From Austwickia chelonae (GTDB lineage Bacteria > Actinomycetota > Actinomycetes > Actinomycetales > Dermatophilaceae): a stretch of DNA of 64,000 nt. The stretch lies in assembly GCF_003391095.1 (NCBI RefSeq), contig NZ_CP031447.1, positions 620,001-684,000 on the forward strand, given 5' to 3'. Below, one piece after another: positions 1 through 9,074 of this stretch. The notes beneath the pieces are model-generated. The model worked only from the letters and a program-made list of their open reading frames with translations, made no database searches and was not told the DNA's origin. Position 1 is the stretch's first letter; each line of letters begins with the position of its first letter. A program made the translations under genes and the position numbers.

Positions 1-1284
1 CATCGCAGCGCACCGATGTCCGTGCTGGAAGAAGCCGCCCTCGACGCGAGCGAACAAGAAAGTTTCGCCACCGCGCTGGCGGCCTGCGAGAACATCCGTG
101 AGGTCATTGTCCTGGGCACCTGCAACAGACTCGAGGTCTACGCCGAGGCCACGACCTTCCACGGCGCATTGTCCGAGATCGGACAGTGTCTCGTCGACGC
201 CACCGGTATCGGACGTGAGCGCCTCACCGATTTCCTCTACGTCCACTATGAAGAACGAGCCATCGCGCATCTGTTCTCAGTGGCCTCCGGCCTTGACTCC
301 ATGGCCGTCGGCGAGGCCCAGATCCTCGGGCAATTGCGCACCAGCCTGCGGCGTTCACAGAGTGTCGGACATGCCGGTCCAGTCCTCAACGCCCTGGTCC
401 AGCAAGCGCTCCGGGTCGCCAAGCGAGTGCATGCCGACACCGGGTTGGACAAAGCCGGGCCCTCTCTCGTCGAAGCCGGGGTGGGAGCGGCCACCGCTCA
501 CGTCGGAAAGCTCGCCGAGGCCTGTGTGCTGGTTCTCGGGGCAGGCGCGATGAGCAGCCTCGCTGCTACCACTGTTTCCCGGATGGGCTGTCGTGACCTG
601 GTCGTGGTGAACCGGACCCATGAACGGGCCCGACGATTGGCCGTCGCTACCTCCGGCCGGGCCGAGACGGTCGACAGCCTCAACCGGGTGCTCGTCGAAG
701 CCGACATCGTGATCTCCTGCACTGGCGCGGTCGGCTACGTCCTCGACACCCAACAGGCACTGACCGCATCCGTGGCGCGTTCTCATCGGCCCCAGGCCTA
801 TGTCGACCTGGCTCTGCCTCGAGACGTCCACCCGGATGTGGCCGAGACCCCCGGCGTCGTCGTGCACGCCTTGGCCGATCTCGGCGAACTCCTGACCACT
901 GCTCCCGACTCGCAGGACGCCGTCGCCGAAGCCCAGGACGTGGTCACCGCGGAGGTGGCTGCTTTCCTCGCGCATCGTCGCACCCTGGAGGTCGCGCCGA
1001 CCGTCGCGGCATTACGGGCCAGGGCACAGGAAGTCCTGCAGGGAGAATTCAGCAGGCTCAACGCTCGACTGCCTGGCCTCGACCGGTCGGAACAAGACGA
1101 AGTGCGTCTCGCGATGCACCGCGTCGTGGAGAAGCTGCTGCACACGCCGACCGTGCGGGTCAAGGAGCTCACCGGAACAGCCGACCCGAGTGACTACGCG
1201 CAGGCTCTACGCGAACTCTTCGACCTCGATCCCTATGAGGTCGCGGCCGTGTCCACACCCCCGGAGAAGGGAGGCCTGGCGTGA
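1..1284 (+). CDS. hemA: Glutamyl-tRNA reductase, 5' end outside the window
   Basis: Reduces glutamyl-tRNA to glutamate-1-semialdehyde, the first committed step of C5-pathway tetrapyrrole synthesis in the cytoplasm. The frame is open from base 1: codons before the ATG at 16 read HRSAP, the conserved N-terminal family motif, so the true start lies a few codons to the left and the ATG is internal. Counting from that ATG, the catalytic cysteine sits in TCNR (C36), the GEAQILGQ motif is at 99-106 and the NADPH-binding GAGAMS at 175-180. The C-terminal dimerisation helices are present. It overlaps hemC by 4 bp (GTGA) and is the first visible gene of the heme operon. Confidence 0.95.
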   Translation, partial: HRSAPMSVLEEAALDASEQESFATALAACENIREVIVLGTCNRLEVYAEATTFHGALSEIGQCLVDATGIGRERLTDFLYVHYEERAIAHLFSVASGLDSMAVGEAQILGQLRTSLRRSQSVGHAGPVLNALVQQALRVAKRVHADTGLDKAGPSLVEAGVGAATAHVGKLAEACVLVLGAGAMSSLAATTVSRMGCRDLVVVNRTHERARRLAVATSGRAETVDSLNRVLVEADIVISCTGAVGYVLDTQQALTASVARSHRPQAYVDLALPRDVHPDVAETPGVVVHALADLGELLTTAPDSQDAVAEAQDVVTAEVAAFLAHRRTLEVAPTVAALRARAQEVLQGEFSRLNARLPGLDRSEQDEVRLAMHRVVEKLLHTPTVRVKELTGTADPSDYAQALRELFDLDPYEVAAVSTPPEKGGLA

Positions 1285-2216
1285 GGACACCTCTGCGGCT
1301 GGCCACACGTCGCAGCGCACTGGCCACTACGCAGGCGCAATGGGTTGCGGATCTGCTTCGCGCCCGCGGTGAGGAGGTCGAACTCGAACTTGTCGTCACC
1401 GAAGGCGATGTCAACGAAGCGCCACTCACCCAGATCGGTGGAACGGGCGTTTTCGCCTCGGCCATCAGACGTGCGCTCCAGGAGGGGCGAGCAGATCTGG
1501 CCGTGCACTCCCTGAAAGATCTGCCGTCCGCGCCCGAGGCGGGGTTGACCATCGCCGCGGTCCCGGAACGGGAAGACCCGCGGGATGTGCTGATCGCTCG
1601 GGACGGCTTGTCGCTGAAGGAACTTCCGGCCGGTTCGATCGTCGGTACCGGGTCGCCACGTCGGGCGTCCCAGCTGCTCGTTCTTCGTCCGGATCTGCAG
1701 GTCAAAGCTATTCGAGGAAATGTCGATACCAGGATCGCCCAGGTCGCTTCGGGCTCCTGTGACGCGGTGATCCTTGCTCGAGCAGGCCTGTCCAGGCTGA
1801 ACCGACTCGAGGTGATCACCGACGTGATCGAGATCCCCGATATGATCCCCGCTCCCGGCCAGGGAGCACTCGCCATCGAATGTCGTTCGGACCGAGGCGA
1901 TATCATTCAAGCAGTCGAAGCCCTCGACGATCCGGACAGTCGCGCCTGTATTCAGGCCGAACGTAGTCTCCTGGCAACTTTTGAAGCTGGCTGCACGGCT
2001 CCCATCGGTGCCCACGCGCAGATCGTGCCTACTTCATCGGGAACCAGTCTCAGCATGACAGCGTTCGTGGGGACAGTGGACGGCCGTGAAAGTCTACGGC
2101 GCAGTCTTGACGGATCGCCTCTCTACCCAGTGGAAATCGGTGCCGATTTGGCCTGTCGATTACTCGACGAAGGCGCCGACCGTTTCACGACCGCACCGCA
2201 GGAGCATCATCCTTGA
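1281..2216 (+). CDS. hemC: Hydroxymethylbilane synthase (porphobilinogen deaminase)
   Basis: Polymerises four porphobilinogens into hydroxymethylbilane in the cytoplasm. At 311 aa it has the usual family length. The catalytic aspartate is in HSLKDLP (D80), the phosphate/pyrrole-binding arginines lie in GTGSPRR and IRGNVDTR, and the dipyrromethane cofactor would attach to C238 in the EAGCTAPIGAH segment. The GTG start at 1281 overlaps the hemA stop by 4 bp, and the gene in turn overlaps hemD by 4 bp (TTGA), so the three genes are probably translationally coupled. Confidence 0.95.
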   Translation: MRTPLRLATRRSALATTQAQWVADLLRARGEEVELELVVTEGDVNEAPLTQIGGTGVFASAIRRALQEGRADLAVHSLKDLPSAPEAGLTIAAVPEREDPRDVLIARDGLSLKELPAGSIVGTGSPRRASQLLVLRPDLQVKAIRGNVDTRIAQVASGSCDAVILARAGLSRLNRLEVITDVIEIPDMIPAPGQGALAIECRSDRGDIIQAVEALDDPDSRACIQAERSLLATFEAGCTAPIGAHAQIVPTSSGTSLSMTAFVGTVDGRESLRRSLDGSPLYPVEIGADLACRLLDEGADRFTTAPQEHHP

Positions 2217-3838
2217 GCCGCCAATGCACGCCACCGGCCGATGACGCGCTGGCCCGCGTCGCCTTCGTCGGGACAGGACCAGGAGCACCCGGCCTCCTGA
2301 CTGTCCGCGGAGCAGACCTAGTCGCCCAGGCCGACGTCATCATTCTCGACAAAGGCACACCACGTTCGATCGTCGACCGGCACGCCCGCTCGGGCGTCCG
2401 CATCGTCGAAGCCCCGGAAGTACTGGGGGAGAACGCTGCCGAACTTCTAGGAAGCCTCGTCCGTGAGGTCGCCCGTAAGCCGACCGACGAGGACGGATCA
2501 GCCGTCGTCGTCCGGCTGATGGATGGAGCGTCGGGTCTCGCGGATACGCTTCGCGCTGAACTCGCCACCTGTCTGGGCGCGGGGCTGGCCGTCGAAGTCG
2601 TTCCCGGCGTCAGCTATGCCACCGCTGTTCCCACCTACGCCGGTATCCCCTGGGCCAGCGCAGGAACGCCGGCATCGCTGGTCATCTCCCGGGTCTCCGA
2701 CACCACCACCTGGTCGGTCGCCGGATCCGACGATCTGGCCGTGACCATCATGGGCGAGCCGGAGGACATCGCCACTGGTCTGGAACGCACCCTCGCCGAG
2801 GGCCGCGATCCCCATACCGATGTCGCCCTCGTCGCCAACGGCAGTACCACCGAACAGCGCACCACCGTCGTCGCTCTCGGAGAAGCGGTCAAACTGCTAC
2901 GGACCGGCCGGGTACCGGGCGCCCACGTCGCTGTCGTCGGCGGAGGCGTCGCCGACCGGGAGGCCTTCAGCTGGTTCGAATCGCTACCGCTCTTCGGCTG
3001 GCGGGTCCTGGTGCCAAGGACCAAAGCGCAGGCCAGCTCGATGATGGCTGAGCTCCAGTGCTACGGCGCTGTCGGTGAGATCGTCCCGACCATCAGTGTG
3101 GAACCGCCTCGGACACCGGCTCAGATGGACAAGTCCATCGAGGGCATGGTCACCGGGCGATACGAATGGGTCGGTTTCACCTCGGTCAACGCTGTGCGAG
3201 CAGTGAAAGAGAAATTCGCCGAACGGGGCTTGGACAGCAGGGCCTTCGCGGGCCTGAAGATCGCCGCAGTGGGCGGGGCGACGGCCGACGCTCTTCGAGC
3301 GATGGGGCTGGAACCCGACTTGATCCCCAGCGGTGAACAGTCTGCCCGTGGGCTGCTCGAGGACTGGCCGGCCTATGACGCCGACCTCGACCCGATCAAC
3401 GGTGTTTTCCTGCCCCGAGCCGATATCGCGACCGATGTGCTCGTAGCCGGTCTTCAAGAACTCGGCTGGGCCGTCGACGATGTCACTGCCTACCGCACTG
3501 TACGGGCGGCTCCACCGCCGGCACCTGTCCGGGAAGCCATCAAGAAGGGCGACTTCGACGCGGTGCTCTTCACCAGTTCCTCGACGGTTCGCAATCTCGT
3601 CGGGATCGCCGGTAAACCGCATGCCAGCACTGTCGTTGCCTGTATCGGCCCAGCCACTGCTGCCACTGCGCAGGAACATGGTCTGACGGTGTCGGTCATC
3701 GCGCCGGAGCCCAGCGCAGCTTCGCTGGTGGGTGCGTTGGCGGGCTACGGCAGCCAACGGGCCAAAGCGGCTCAGGACGCCGGAGAGCGCCTTGTCCGGC
3801 CCAGTGAGAAGAACATCCGGCGGCGACGCCGGTCCTGA
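2213..3838 (+). CDS. hemD: Uroporphyrinogen-III synthase fused to a SUMT-like methyltransferase domain
   Basis: Two-domain protein of 541 aa. Residues 15-250 resemble uroporphyrinogen-III C-methyltransferase (CobA/SUMT): the SAM-binding VGTGPGAPG at 19-27 and the PGVSYAT...YAGIPW stretch near 131-147 are clear. The C-terminal half (from about 262) is the HemD cyclase that closes and flips ring D of hydroxymethylbilane; it contains VPRTKAQA, GFTSVNAV and FTSSSTVRNLVG. The arrangement matches the mycobacterial Rv0511-type protein. The GGDP-type substrate motif of true SUMT is replaced by RLMDGASGL around 101-109, so methylation activity is doubtful while HemD activity is expected. The TTG start at 2213 is chosen for its 4-bp overlap with hemC. 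Confidence 0.9.
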   Translation: MSRQCTPPADDALARVAFVGTGPGAPGLLTVRGADLVAQADVIILDKGTPRSIVDRHARSGVRIVEAPEVLGENAAELLGSLVREVARKPTDEDGSAVVVRLMDGASGLADTLRAELATCLGAGLAVEVVPGVSYATAVPTYAGIPWASAGTPASLVISRVSDTTTWSVAGSDDLAVTIMGEPEDIATGLERTLAEGRDPHTDVALVANGSTTEQRTTVVALGEAVKLLRTGRVPGAHVAVVGGGVADREAFSWFESLPLFGWRVLVPRTKAQASSMMAELQCYGAVGEIVPTISVEPPRTPAQMDKSIEGMVTGRYEWVGFTSVNAVRAVKEKFAERGLDSRAFAGLKIAAVGGATADALRAMGLEPDLIPSGEQSARGLLEDWPAYDADLDPINGVFLPRADIATDVLVAGLQELGWAVDDVTAYRTVRAAPPPAPVREAIKKGDFDAVLFTSSSTVRNLVGIAGKPHASTVVACIGPATAATAQEHGLTVSVIAPEPSAASLVGALAGYGSQRAKAAQDAGERLVRPSEKNIRRRRRS

Positions 3839-3887
3839 CCCTCGGTCTGCGTCGCGCGCTGCGCAGCCCCTTCCGAACGGAGAACCG

Positions 3888-4883
3888 ATGTCTGAGGCAG
3901 TTCCGCAGGTGGTGCGTCCCCGCAGGCTTCGTCAGAGTCCGGCAGTGCGTCGACTCGTGGCCCAGACCAGGTTGCACCCGGCCGAGCTGATCCTGCCTCT
4001 CTTCGTTCGGGAAGGGGCGAACGAGTCCCTCCCGATCGCCTCGATGCCCGGTGTCAGCCAGCACTCGATGGATTCGCTCCTGGTCCAGGTGCAGGAAGCT
4101 GTCGAGCTCGGGCTCGGCGGAGTGATGCTCTTCGGAGTGCCTGAGCGGCGGGACGCCCGCGGAACAGGTGCCGATGACCCTGACGGCGTGCTCAATGTCG
4201 CGCTGAACCGAGCCCGGGACCTCGTGGGTGACGACATCCTCGTCATGGCCGACCTGTGTCTTGACGAATTCACTGATCATGGGCACTGCGGGGTCCTCAA
4301 GGACGACCCTCGACGCGGGCCTGTCGTCGACAATGACGCCACTTTGGAGCGTTATGCCGCGATGGGGCTCGCCCAGGCCCGCGCTGGAGCGCACGTCCTG
4401 GGCCTCTCCGGCATGATGGACGGTCAGGTCGGTCACGTCCGGACAGCGCTGGACGAAGCCGGGTACACCGATACGATTCTGCTGGCCTATGCCGCGAAGT
4501 ACGCCTCAGGCTATTACGGGCCTTTCCGTGACGCCGTCGAATCGACACTGACCGGAGATCGCACCACTTATCAGCAGGACCCGGCGAATCTCACCGAGTC
4601 CCTCCGCGAGGTCCGACTCGACATCGCTCAGGGCGCAGATCTGGTCATGGTCAAGCCGGCGCTGCCCTATCTCGACGTGGTGCGCGCGGTGGCTGCCGAG
4701 TCGTCCGTGCCGGTCAGTGCTTACCAGGTCTCTGGGGAGTACGCCCAGATCGAGGCAGCTGCCGCCCACGGGTGGATCGATCGGGAACGGGTTGTGCTGG
4801 AGACCCTGACCTGTATCCGGCGTGCCGGAGCACAACAGATTCTCACCTACTACGCGGCCGAAGTCGCTCGACTCCTCGGTTGA
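3888..4883 (+). CDS. hemB: Delta-aminolevulinic acid dehydratase (porphobilinogen synthase)
   Basis: Condenses two 5-aminolevulinate molecules to porphobilinogen. The ATG at 3888 is preceded by a GGAGA ribosome site and gives a 331-aa protein of normal length; the open frame extends upstream but without family similarity. Schiff-base lysines are K204 (YAAKYAS) and K256 (MVKPALPY). The metal-site segment reads DLCLDEFTDHGHC, giving C124, D126 and C134: a mixed cysteine/aspartate site rather than the three-cysteine zinc site of the E. coli enzyme. It lies 49 bp after hemD in the same direction. Confidence 0.95.
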   Translation: MSEAVPQVVRPRRLRQSPAVRRLVAQTRLHPAELILPLFVREGANESLPIASMPGVSQHSMDSLLVQVQEAVELGLGGVMLFGVPERRDARGTGADDPDGVLNVALNRARDLVGDDILVMADLCLDEFTDHGHCGVLKDDPRRGPVVDNDATLERYAAMGLAQARAGAHVLGLSGMMDGQVGHVRTALDEAGYTDTILLAYAAKYASGYYGPFRDAVESTLTGDRTTYQQDPANLTESLREVRLDIAQGADLVMVKPALPYLDVVRAVAAESSVPVSAYQVSGEYAQIEAAAAHGWIDRERVVLETLTCIRRAGAQQILTYYAAEVARLLG

Positions 4884-4903
4884 GCTCGGCTCGACCTCCT
4901 GGG

Positions 4904-4951
4904 TAACGGCAGGGACGGACCTGCCCGCTGTCGAGGACCCTCCTGCCGTTA
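4904..4951 (+). terminator. Stem-loop after hemB
   Basis: Bases 4904-4913 (TAACGGCAGG) pair perfectly with 4942-4951, enclosing a 28-base loop, 20 bases after the hemB stop. There is no clear T-run, so termination strength is uncertain. The position suggests it separates the hemA-hemB unit from the MarR gene. Confidence 0.4.
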
Positions 4952-5097
4952 TCGTTCTGCGGTGAGGATCCCGGTCGGAGAGGACGACCGGGACTTCATG
5001 TGGTGGGGTTCAGGTGCTCCATCGCCTTGAACGCGGTGTTCACGGCTGTCGGGGAGTCCGCTGGGCCGGTGCACTGCCCAGCTCATTGAGGACGAGG

Positions 5098-5625
5098 ATG
5101 CGACAGCAGCGACAGCTTGCCGAAACCGGGTCGGCGGTGCTCGGCGGTGGCCAGATCACCGAGCAGGAACAACCCCGATGGTTGACCGACGAGGAACAGA
5201 CTGCTTGGCGCGCCTATCTGCGAGGCAGCTGGCTGCTGATGGATGCGCTCGACCGGGCCTTGCAGGTCCACGGCATGTCCATCTCCGAGTACGAAGTGCT
5301 GGCCATTCTTTCCGATGCGCCTGAAGGCCGGCTACGGATGTCTGTCCTGGCCGACACCGTGGTCCAATCACGTAGTCGCCTCACCCACACGGCGACCCGG
5401 ATGGAAAATCGTGGATGGGTGAACCGGTGCTCCGTCCATTACGACCGGCGCGGTGTCGATCTGTGCCTGACTGAGGAAGGACGTCGGCTGCTCACCGTGC
5501 TGGCGCCCATCCATGTGGAGAGCGTGCGCCGTTACCTACTCGACCCCCTGGGCCATGACGATTTCCTCGCATTGGGCGAATATCTGAGCCGTGTCCGGGA
5601 GGCTCTCCCGGGGGAGGCGTCCTGA
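5098..5625 (+). CDS. MarR-family transcriptional regulator
   Basis: Winged-helix DNA-binding protein of 175 aa from the ATG at 5098, which follows a GAGGACGAGG ribosome site; the frame is open further upstream but that part (to 5014) looks non-conserved. The MarR core is visible: the recognition-helix region LADTVVQSRSRLTHTATRMENRGWV, followed by the wing with the DRRG sequence and LTEEGRRLL. MarR proteins are usually dimeric repressors released by small ligands or oxidants. Set between hemB and the gtrA/hemL genes it could control local heme genes or the GtrA neighbour; the target is not shown by the sequence. Confidence 0.85.
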   Translation: MRQQRQLAETGSAVLGGGQITEQEQPRWLTDEEQTAWRAYLRGSWLLMDALDRALQVHGMSISEYEVLAILSDAPEGRLRMSVLADTVVQSRSRLTHTATRMENRGWVNRCSVHYDRRGVDLCLTEEGRRLLTVLAPIHVESVRRYLLDPLGHDDFLALGEYLSRVREALPGEAS

Positions 5626-5718
5626 CCGGACGCGAGGAGACAGCTCTGCGTCACTGGCGTGAAACGCCCTGGGAGAAGCGGTGATGTCGGCATCAATGGA
5701 CCACCAGGACGTCGAGCA

Positions 5719-6309
5719 ATGCGGGCGTTCTACCCTTTGATGGTGTCGACAGACCTTCCCGCGCGTAGATTTCTGAAACTCTCCTATCTCACCGAATTCC
5801 TGAAGTTCGGTCTGGTCGGCGCATCCGGAGTGGCGGTGAACGCGGGCGTCTTCCTGTTGATCGTGAAGTTGACGTCATATCCCGACAGCCAAGTCCTCTT
5901 CGGCCTGTGGCCGACGTCGAAGAATTTCCGGGTCTATCATCTGGCGGCCACGATCTCCTTCATCCTGGCCAATGTCTGGAACTTCGAGCTCAACCGTGCC
6001 TGGACCTTTCGGCCCGGCGGTATGTCCAGCCGGAAACGTTTCGGCCGGTACTTCGTCATCGGCGTGGCCGCTTTTGTGTGTGGTCTGTGGATCATGAGCA
6101 TGTTGTTGACCCCGGGGTCGCCGGTGGTCCTGCCACTGGAGATCCTCGACGGTTCGACCACCCTGCGTAAGGCGTCCTTCTGGGCGAACCTGATCCAGAT
6201 CTTCGCGACCATGCCGATCTCCTTCATCCTGCAGAAGGTGTGGACCTTCGCCTCCCACGAGGAGGAGTCCCCCGAAGAGGTCGTCCCCGAACCGGCAAAG
6301 GTCGCCTGA
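5719..6309 (+). CDS. GtrA-family membrane protein
   Basis: Small integral membrane protein with about four hydrophobic helices and the GtrA-like pattern: an N-terminal FLKFGLVGASGVAVNAGVF helix, then ANVWNFELNRAWTF, and a C-terminal ILQKVWTF segment. GtrA proteins are linked to translocating polyprenyl-phosphate sugars or to cell-wall polysaccharide assembly. Of the possible starts (GTG 5659, ATG 5719, ATG 5740), 5719 is preferred because AGGA precedes it at reasonable spacing; the choice is not firm. No glycosyltransferase partner lies next to it, so its substrate is unknown. Confidence 0.8.
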   Translation: MRAFYPLMVSTDLPARRFLKLSYLTEFLKFGLVGASGVAVNAGVFLLIVKLTSYPDSQVLFGLWPTSKNFRVYHLAATISFILANVWNFELNRAWTFRPGGMSSRKRFGRYFVIGVAAFVCGLWIMSMLLTPGSPVVLPLEILDGSTTLRKASFWANLIQIFATMPISFILQKVWTFASHEEESPEEVVPEPAKVA

Positions 6310-6375
6310 CCTTTTCTGCGGGGCTCGCGTCGGACTCGGCGCCGACCGGTGTCGGCCATGGGAGAGGATGAGGCC

Positions 6376-7770
6376 ATGGTGGACCCCAGCGCTGTGCACA
6401 TACCTTTCCCTTATGACGCGCCTGCCTCCGCGGCACTGATGGATCGCGCTTCGACGGTCATCCCCGGCGGGGTGAACAGCCCGGTACGGGCTTATCGAGC
6501 TGTCGGCGGCACGCCACGTTTCATCGCGAGCGCGCGGGGACCATGGCTCACCGATGCCGACGGGCGACGCTATGTCGACCTGGTCTGCAGCTGGGGACCG
6601 ATGATCCTCGGACATGGCGACGAACGGGTTCTCGATGCCGTGCAGAGGGCTGCAGTCTCCGGCTTCTCCTTCGGTACCCCTAGCGAGAACGAGGTGGCGC
6701 TCGCGGAGGCGATCGTCTCCCGGGTCGAGCCGGTGGAACAGGTCCGGCTGGTCAGCTCAGGTACTGAGGCGACGATGTCCGCTGTCCGGCTGGCGAGGGG
6801 GGCTACCGGCCGGAGCACGGTGGTGAAATTCGCCGGCTGCTATCACGGGCATGTCGATGCTCTCCTGGCTCATGCCGGCAGCGGCGTGGCGACTTTCGCG
6901 CTTCCTGACTCCGCAGGCGTCCCGGCGAGCGCTGCTGCTGAGACCATTGTCCTGCCTTTCAATGACATCCCTGCTCTGGAAACGGCCTTCGCCGAACATG
7001 GCGAACGGATTGCCGCAGTGATCACGGAGGCCGCCGCAGGCAACATGGGCGTCGTCCCGCCTGCTCCGGGGTGGACCCAGGCGTTGCGCCGGGTCACCCG
7101 GCAGTACGGTTCTCTGCTGATCAGTGACGAGGTGATGACCGGATTCCGCTGTTCCGCTGCGGGTTGGTACGGGTTGGAAGGACCCTACGACCTGCATGAC
7201 GGGAAGGATCGGGGGGCGCCCGACCTGTTCACCTTCGGCAAGGTCATGGGCGGTGGCTTCCCGGCCGCAGCTTTCGGTGGCCGTGCCGACCTGATGGCCT
7301 TGCTCGCACCCCAGGGGCCGGTCTACCAGGCGGGGACGCTGTCGGGGAATCCGGTGGCGACCGCAGCGGGTCTGGCGACTTTGCAGGCTTGTGACGAGTC
7401 GGTCTACACCCGCCTGGCCGAGGTCTCACGCGTGATCGCCGATGGCGCGGTGGCGGCCTTGGCCGCTGCAGGAGTGCCCCATGTGGTGCAGTGGGCCGGC
7501 AGCATGTTCAGTATTTTCTTCCGGGAAGAACCGGTCGTGAACTACGACGACGCCCGCACCCAGGACACCGCAGCTTTCCGGGCGTTCTTCCACTCGATGC
7601 TCTCCAACGGGGTTCATCTGCCGCCCAGTGCCTTCGAAGCGTGGTTCTGTTCGGCTGCCCATGACGACGCCGCGATCGACCAGGTGTTGACGGCTCTGCC
7701 GGCGGCAGCACGAGCCGCCGCGGCCAAGGAGGACCCGGCTGCTTCGAGGCATGGGAGCATGGGCGCATGA
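6376..7770 (+). CDS. hemL: Glutamate-1-semialdehyde 2,1-aminomutase
   Basis: PLP-dependent enzyme that moves the amino group of glutamate-1-semialdehyde to give 5-aminolevulinate, the step after HemA. It is 464 aa from the ATG at 6376, preceded by GAGGATGAGG; an in-frame GTG at 6349 is less likely. The PLP lysine is K289 in [17 protein letters not shown] at 128-133 binds the cofactor phosphate, and DEVMTGFR holds the PLP-ring aspartate. The stop overlaps the next gene by 4 bp (ATGA). Confidence 0.95.
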   Translation: MVDPSAVHIPFPYDAPASAALMDRASTVIPGGVNSPVRAYRAVGGTPRFIASARGPWLTDADGRRYVDLVCSWGPMILGHGDERVLDAVQRAAVSGFSFGTPSENEVALAEAIVSRVEPVEQVRLVSSGTEATMSAVRLARGATGRSTVVKFAGCYHGHVDALLAHAGSGVATFALPDSAGVPASAAAETIVLPFNDIPALETAFAEHGERIAAVITEAAAGNMGVVPPAPGWTQALRRVTRQYGSLLISDEVMTGFRCSAAGWYGLEGPYDLHDGKDRGAPDLFTFGKVMGGGFPAAAFGGRADLMALLAPQGPVYQAGTLSGNPVATAAGLATLQACDESVYTRLAEVSRVIADGAVAALAAAGVPHVVQWAGSMFSIFFREEPVVNYDDARTQDTAAFRAFFHSMLSNGVHLPPSAFEAWFCSAAHDDAAIDQVLTALPAAARAAAAKEDPAASRHGSMGA

Positions 7771-8405
7771 CTTCTTCTCGTACCGTCGTCCACGTCGTGC
7801 GGCACGGGGAGGTTCACAACCCCGATCGGGTCCTGTACGGGCGTCTCCCGGATTACCACTTGTCCGACCGTGGCCTGGAGATGGCTCAACTCACTGCACA
7901 GAGCCTGGCCGATCGGGATGTGACCGTCCTGGTGTCCTCTCCGCTGGAACGTGCCCAGGAGACCGCCGGTCCGCTCATGGATGCCTTCGAGATCCCGGTC
8001 CGCCTGGACGAACGACTCCTGGAGGCAGAGAACTTCTTCGAAGGGAAGGCCTTCACCACCTCCCGGCTACGGGAACCTGCGGTCTGGCCTCGCCTGATCA
8101 ATCCCTTCCGGCCCAGCTGGGGTGAGGCGTACTCGCGTATCGCTTCCCGGATGAAAGCCGCACTGGAGGCCAGCCGCGATGCCGCTCGTGGGCATGAAGC
8201 AGTTCTGGTCAGCCACCAGTTGCCCATCGAGACCTTGCGTCGGCACCTCTCGGGGGAGCGCCTGTGGCATGACCCTCGTCGGCGGCGGTGCAATCTGTCC
8301 TCGGTGACCTCGTTCACCTTCGACGGTGACGACCTGACGTCTGTCTCCTATACCGAGCCTGCCCGGGCTCTCTACGCCGACGCCTCAGCGGTGCCAGGGG
8401 CATGA
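7767..8405 (+). CDS. Histidine phosphatase family protein (phosphoglycerate mutase-like)
   Basis: Branch-2-type histidine phosphatase of 212 aa. The catalytic motif RHGEVHNP lies near the N-terminus, [11 protein letters not shown] contains the conserved arginine, and [15 protein letters not shown] contains the second catalytic histidine. It is unlikely to be a glycolytic mutase; such proteins in actinobacterial cytochrome c loci are usually annotated only as phosphatases of unknown substrate. It overlaps hemL upstream and the TlpA-like gene downstream by 4 bp each, so it links the heme operon to the cytochrome c biogenesis genes. Confidence 0.9.
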   Translation: MTSSRTVVHVVRHGEVHNPDRVLYGRLPDYHLSDRGLEMAQLTAQSLADRDVTVLVSSPLERAQETAGPLMDAFEIPVRLDERLLEAENFFEGKAFTTSRLREPAVWPRLINPFRPSWGEAYSRIASRMKAALEASRDAARGHEAVLVSHQLPIETLRRHLSGERLWHDPRRRRCNLSSVTSFTFDGDDLTSVSYTEPARALYADASAVPGA

Positions 8406-9046
8406 ACCCGGACGGAGCTTCCCGTCAGCGCTGGGGAACGGGTGTGCGTGGCCTGCGTCGCCACGGAACTCCCTGGTTGGTCTGTGCCCTCGCGTCCTTG
8501 GCCGTGGCGGGATGCTCCGTCGATTCCCATTCCATCGCTGGGCAGGCCCAACGAGGGGACAGCAAGGGCTATGTCGCCGGGAACGGCGCGATCGAGAGCA
8601 TCCGCCCCGGCGACCGTAGCCAACCGGTCCGGCTCGAAGGGAAACTCCTGGACGGCAGCCCCTGGAAGATCGACGACCACCGTGACAAGGTCGTGGTGAT
8701 CAATGTCTGGGGCAGTTGGTGTGCACCCTGCGAAGCCGAGATGCCTCGGCTGGAGAAAGCCTGGAGTCGTTGGCGGGATTCGTCCCAGCCAGTGGTTTTC
8801 GTCGGTATCGACAGCGGAGAATCAGCTGAGACCGGTGCCGCAGCTGTCAAGAGGTACGGGCTGACCTATCCGAGTCTGAGCGACCAGAACCGAACTCTTA
8901 CTCTCGGCCTGCAGGGCAAAGCCAATGCCACGCCGACCACCCTGGTCATCGATCGGCAGGGAAGGATCGCCGCCAGGATCTCCGGGGAGGTGACCAGCGA
9001 GTCGACCCTCGTCGGTCTGGTCGAGGACGTCTTGAAGGAGACATGA
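8402..9046 (+). CDS. TlpA/ResA-like thiol-disulfide lipoprotein
   Basis: Extracytoplasmic thioredoxin-fold protein of 214 aa. A signal peptide ends in the lipobox AVAGC (C38), so it should be lipid-anchored. The redox motif is WCAPC (C107 and C110), followed by the family cis-proline region (NATPTTLVID). By analogy with ResA it would reduce the heme-binding cysteines of apocytochrome c, receiving electrons from the CcdA protein encoded 28 bp downstream. Start at 8402 overlaps the phosphatase stop by 4 bp. Confidence 0.9.
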   Translation: MNPDGASRQRWGTGVRGLRRHGTPWLVCALASLAVAGCSVDSHSIAGQAQRGDSKGYVAGNGAIESIRPGDRSQPVRLEGKLLDGSPWKIDDHRDKVVVINVWGSWCAPCEAEMPRLEKAWSRWRDSSQPVVFVGIDSGESAETGAAAVKRYGLTYPSLSDQNRTLTLGLQGKANATPTTLVIDRQGRIAARISGEVTSESTLVGLVEDVLKET

Positions 9047-9074
9047 CCACCGGTCGTATCGAAGGAAGGCCGAC

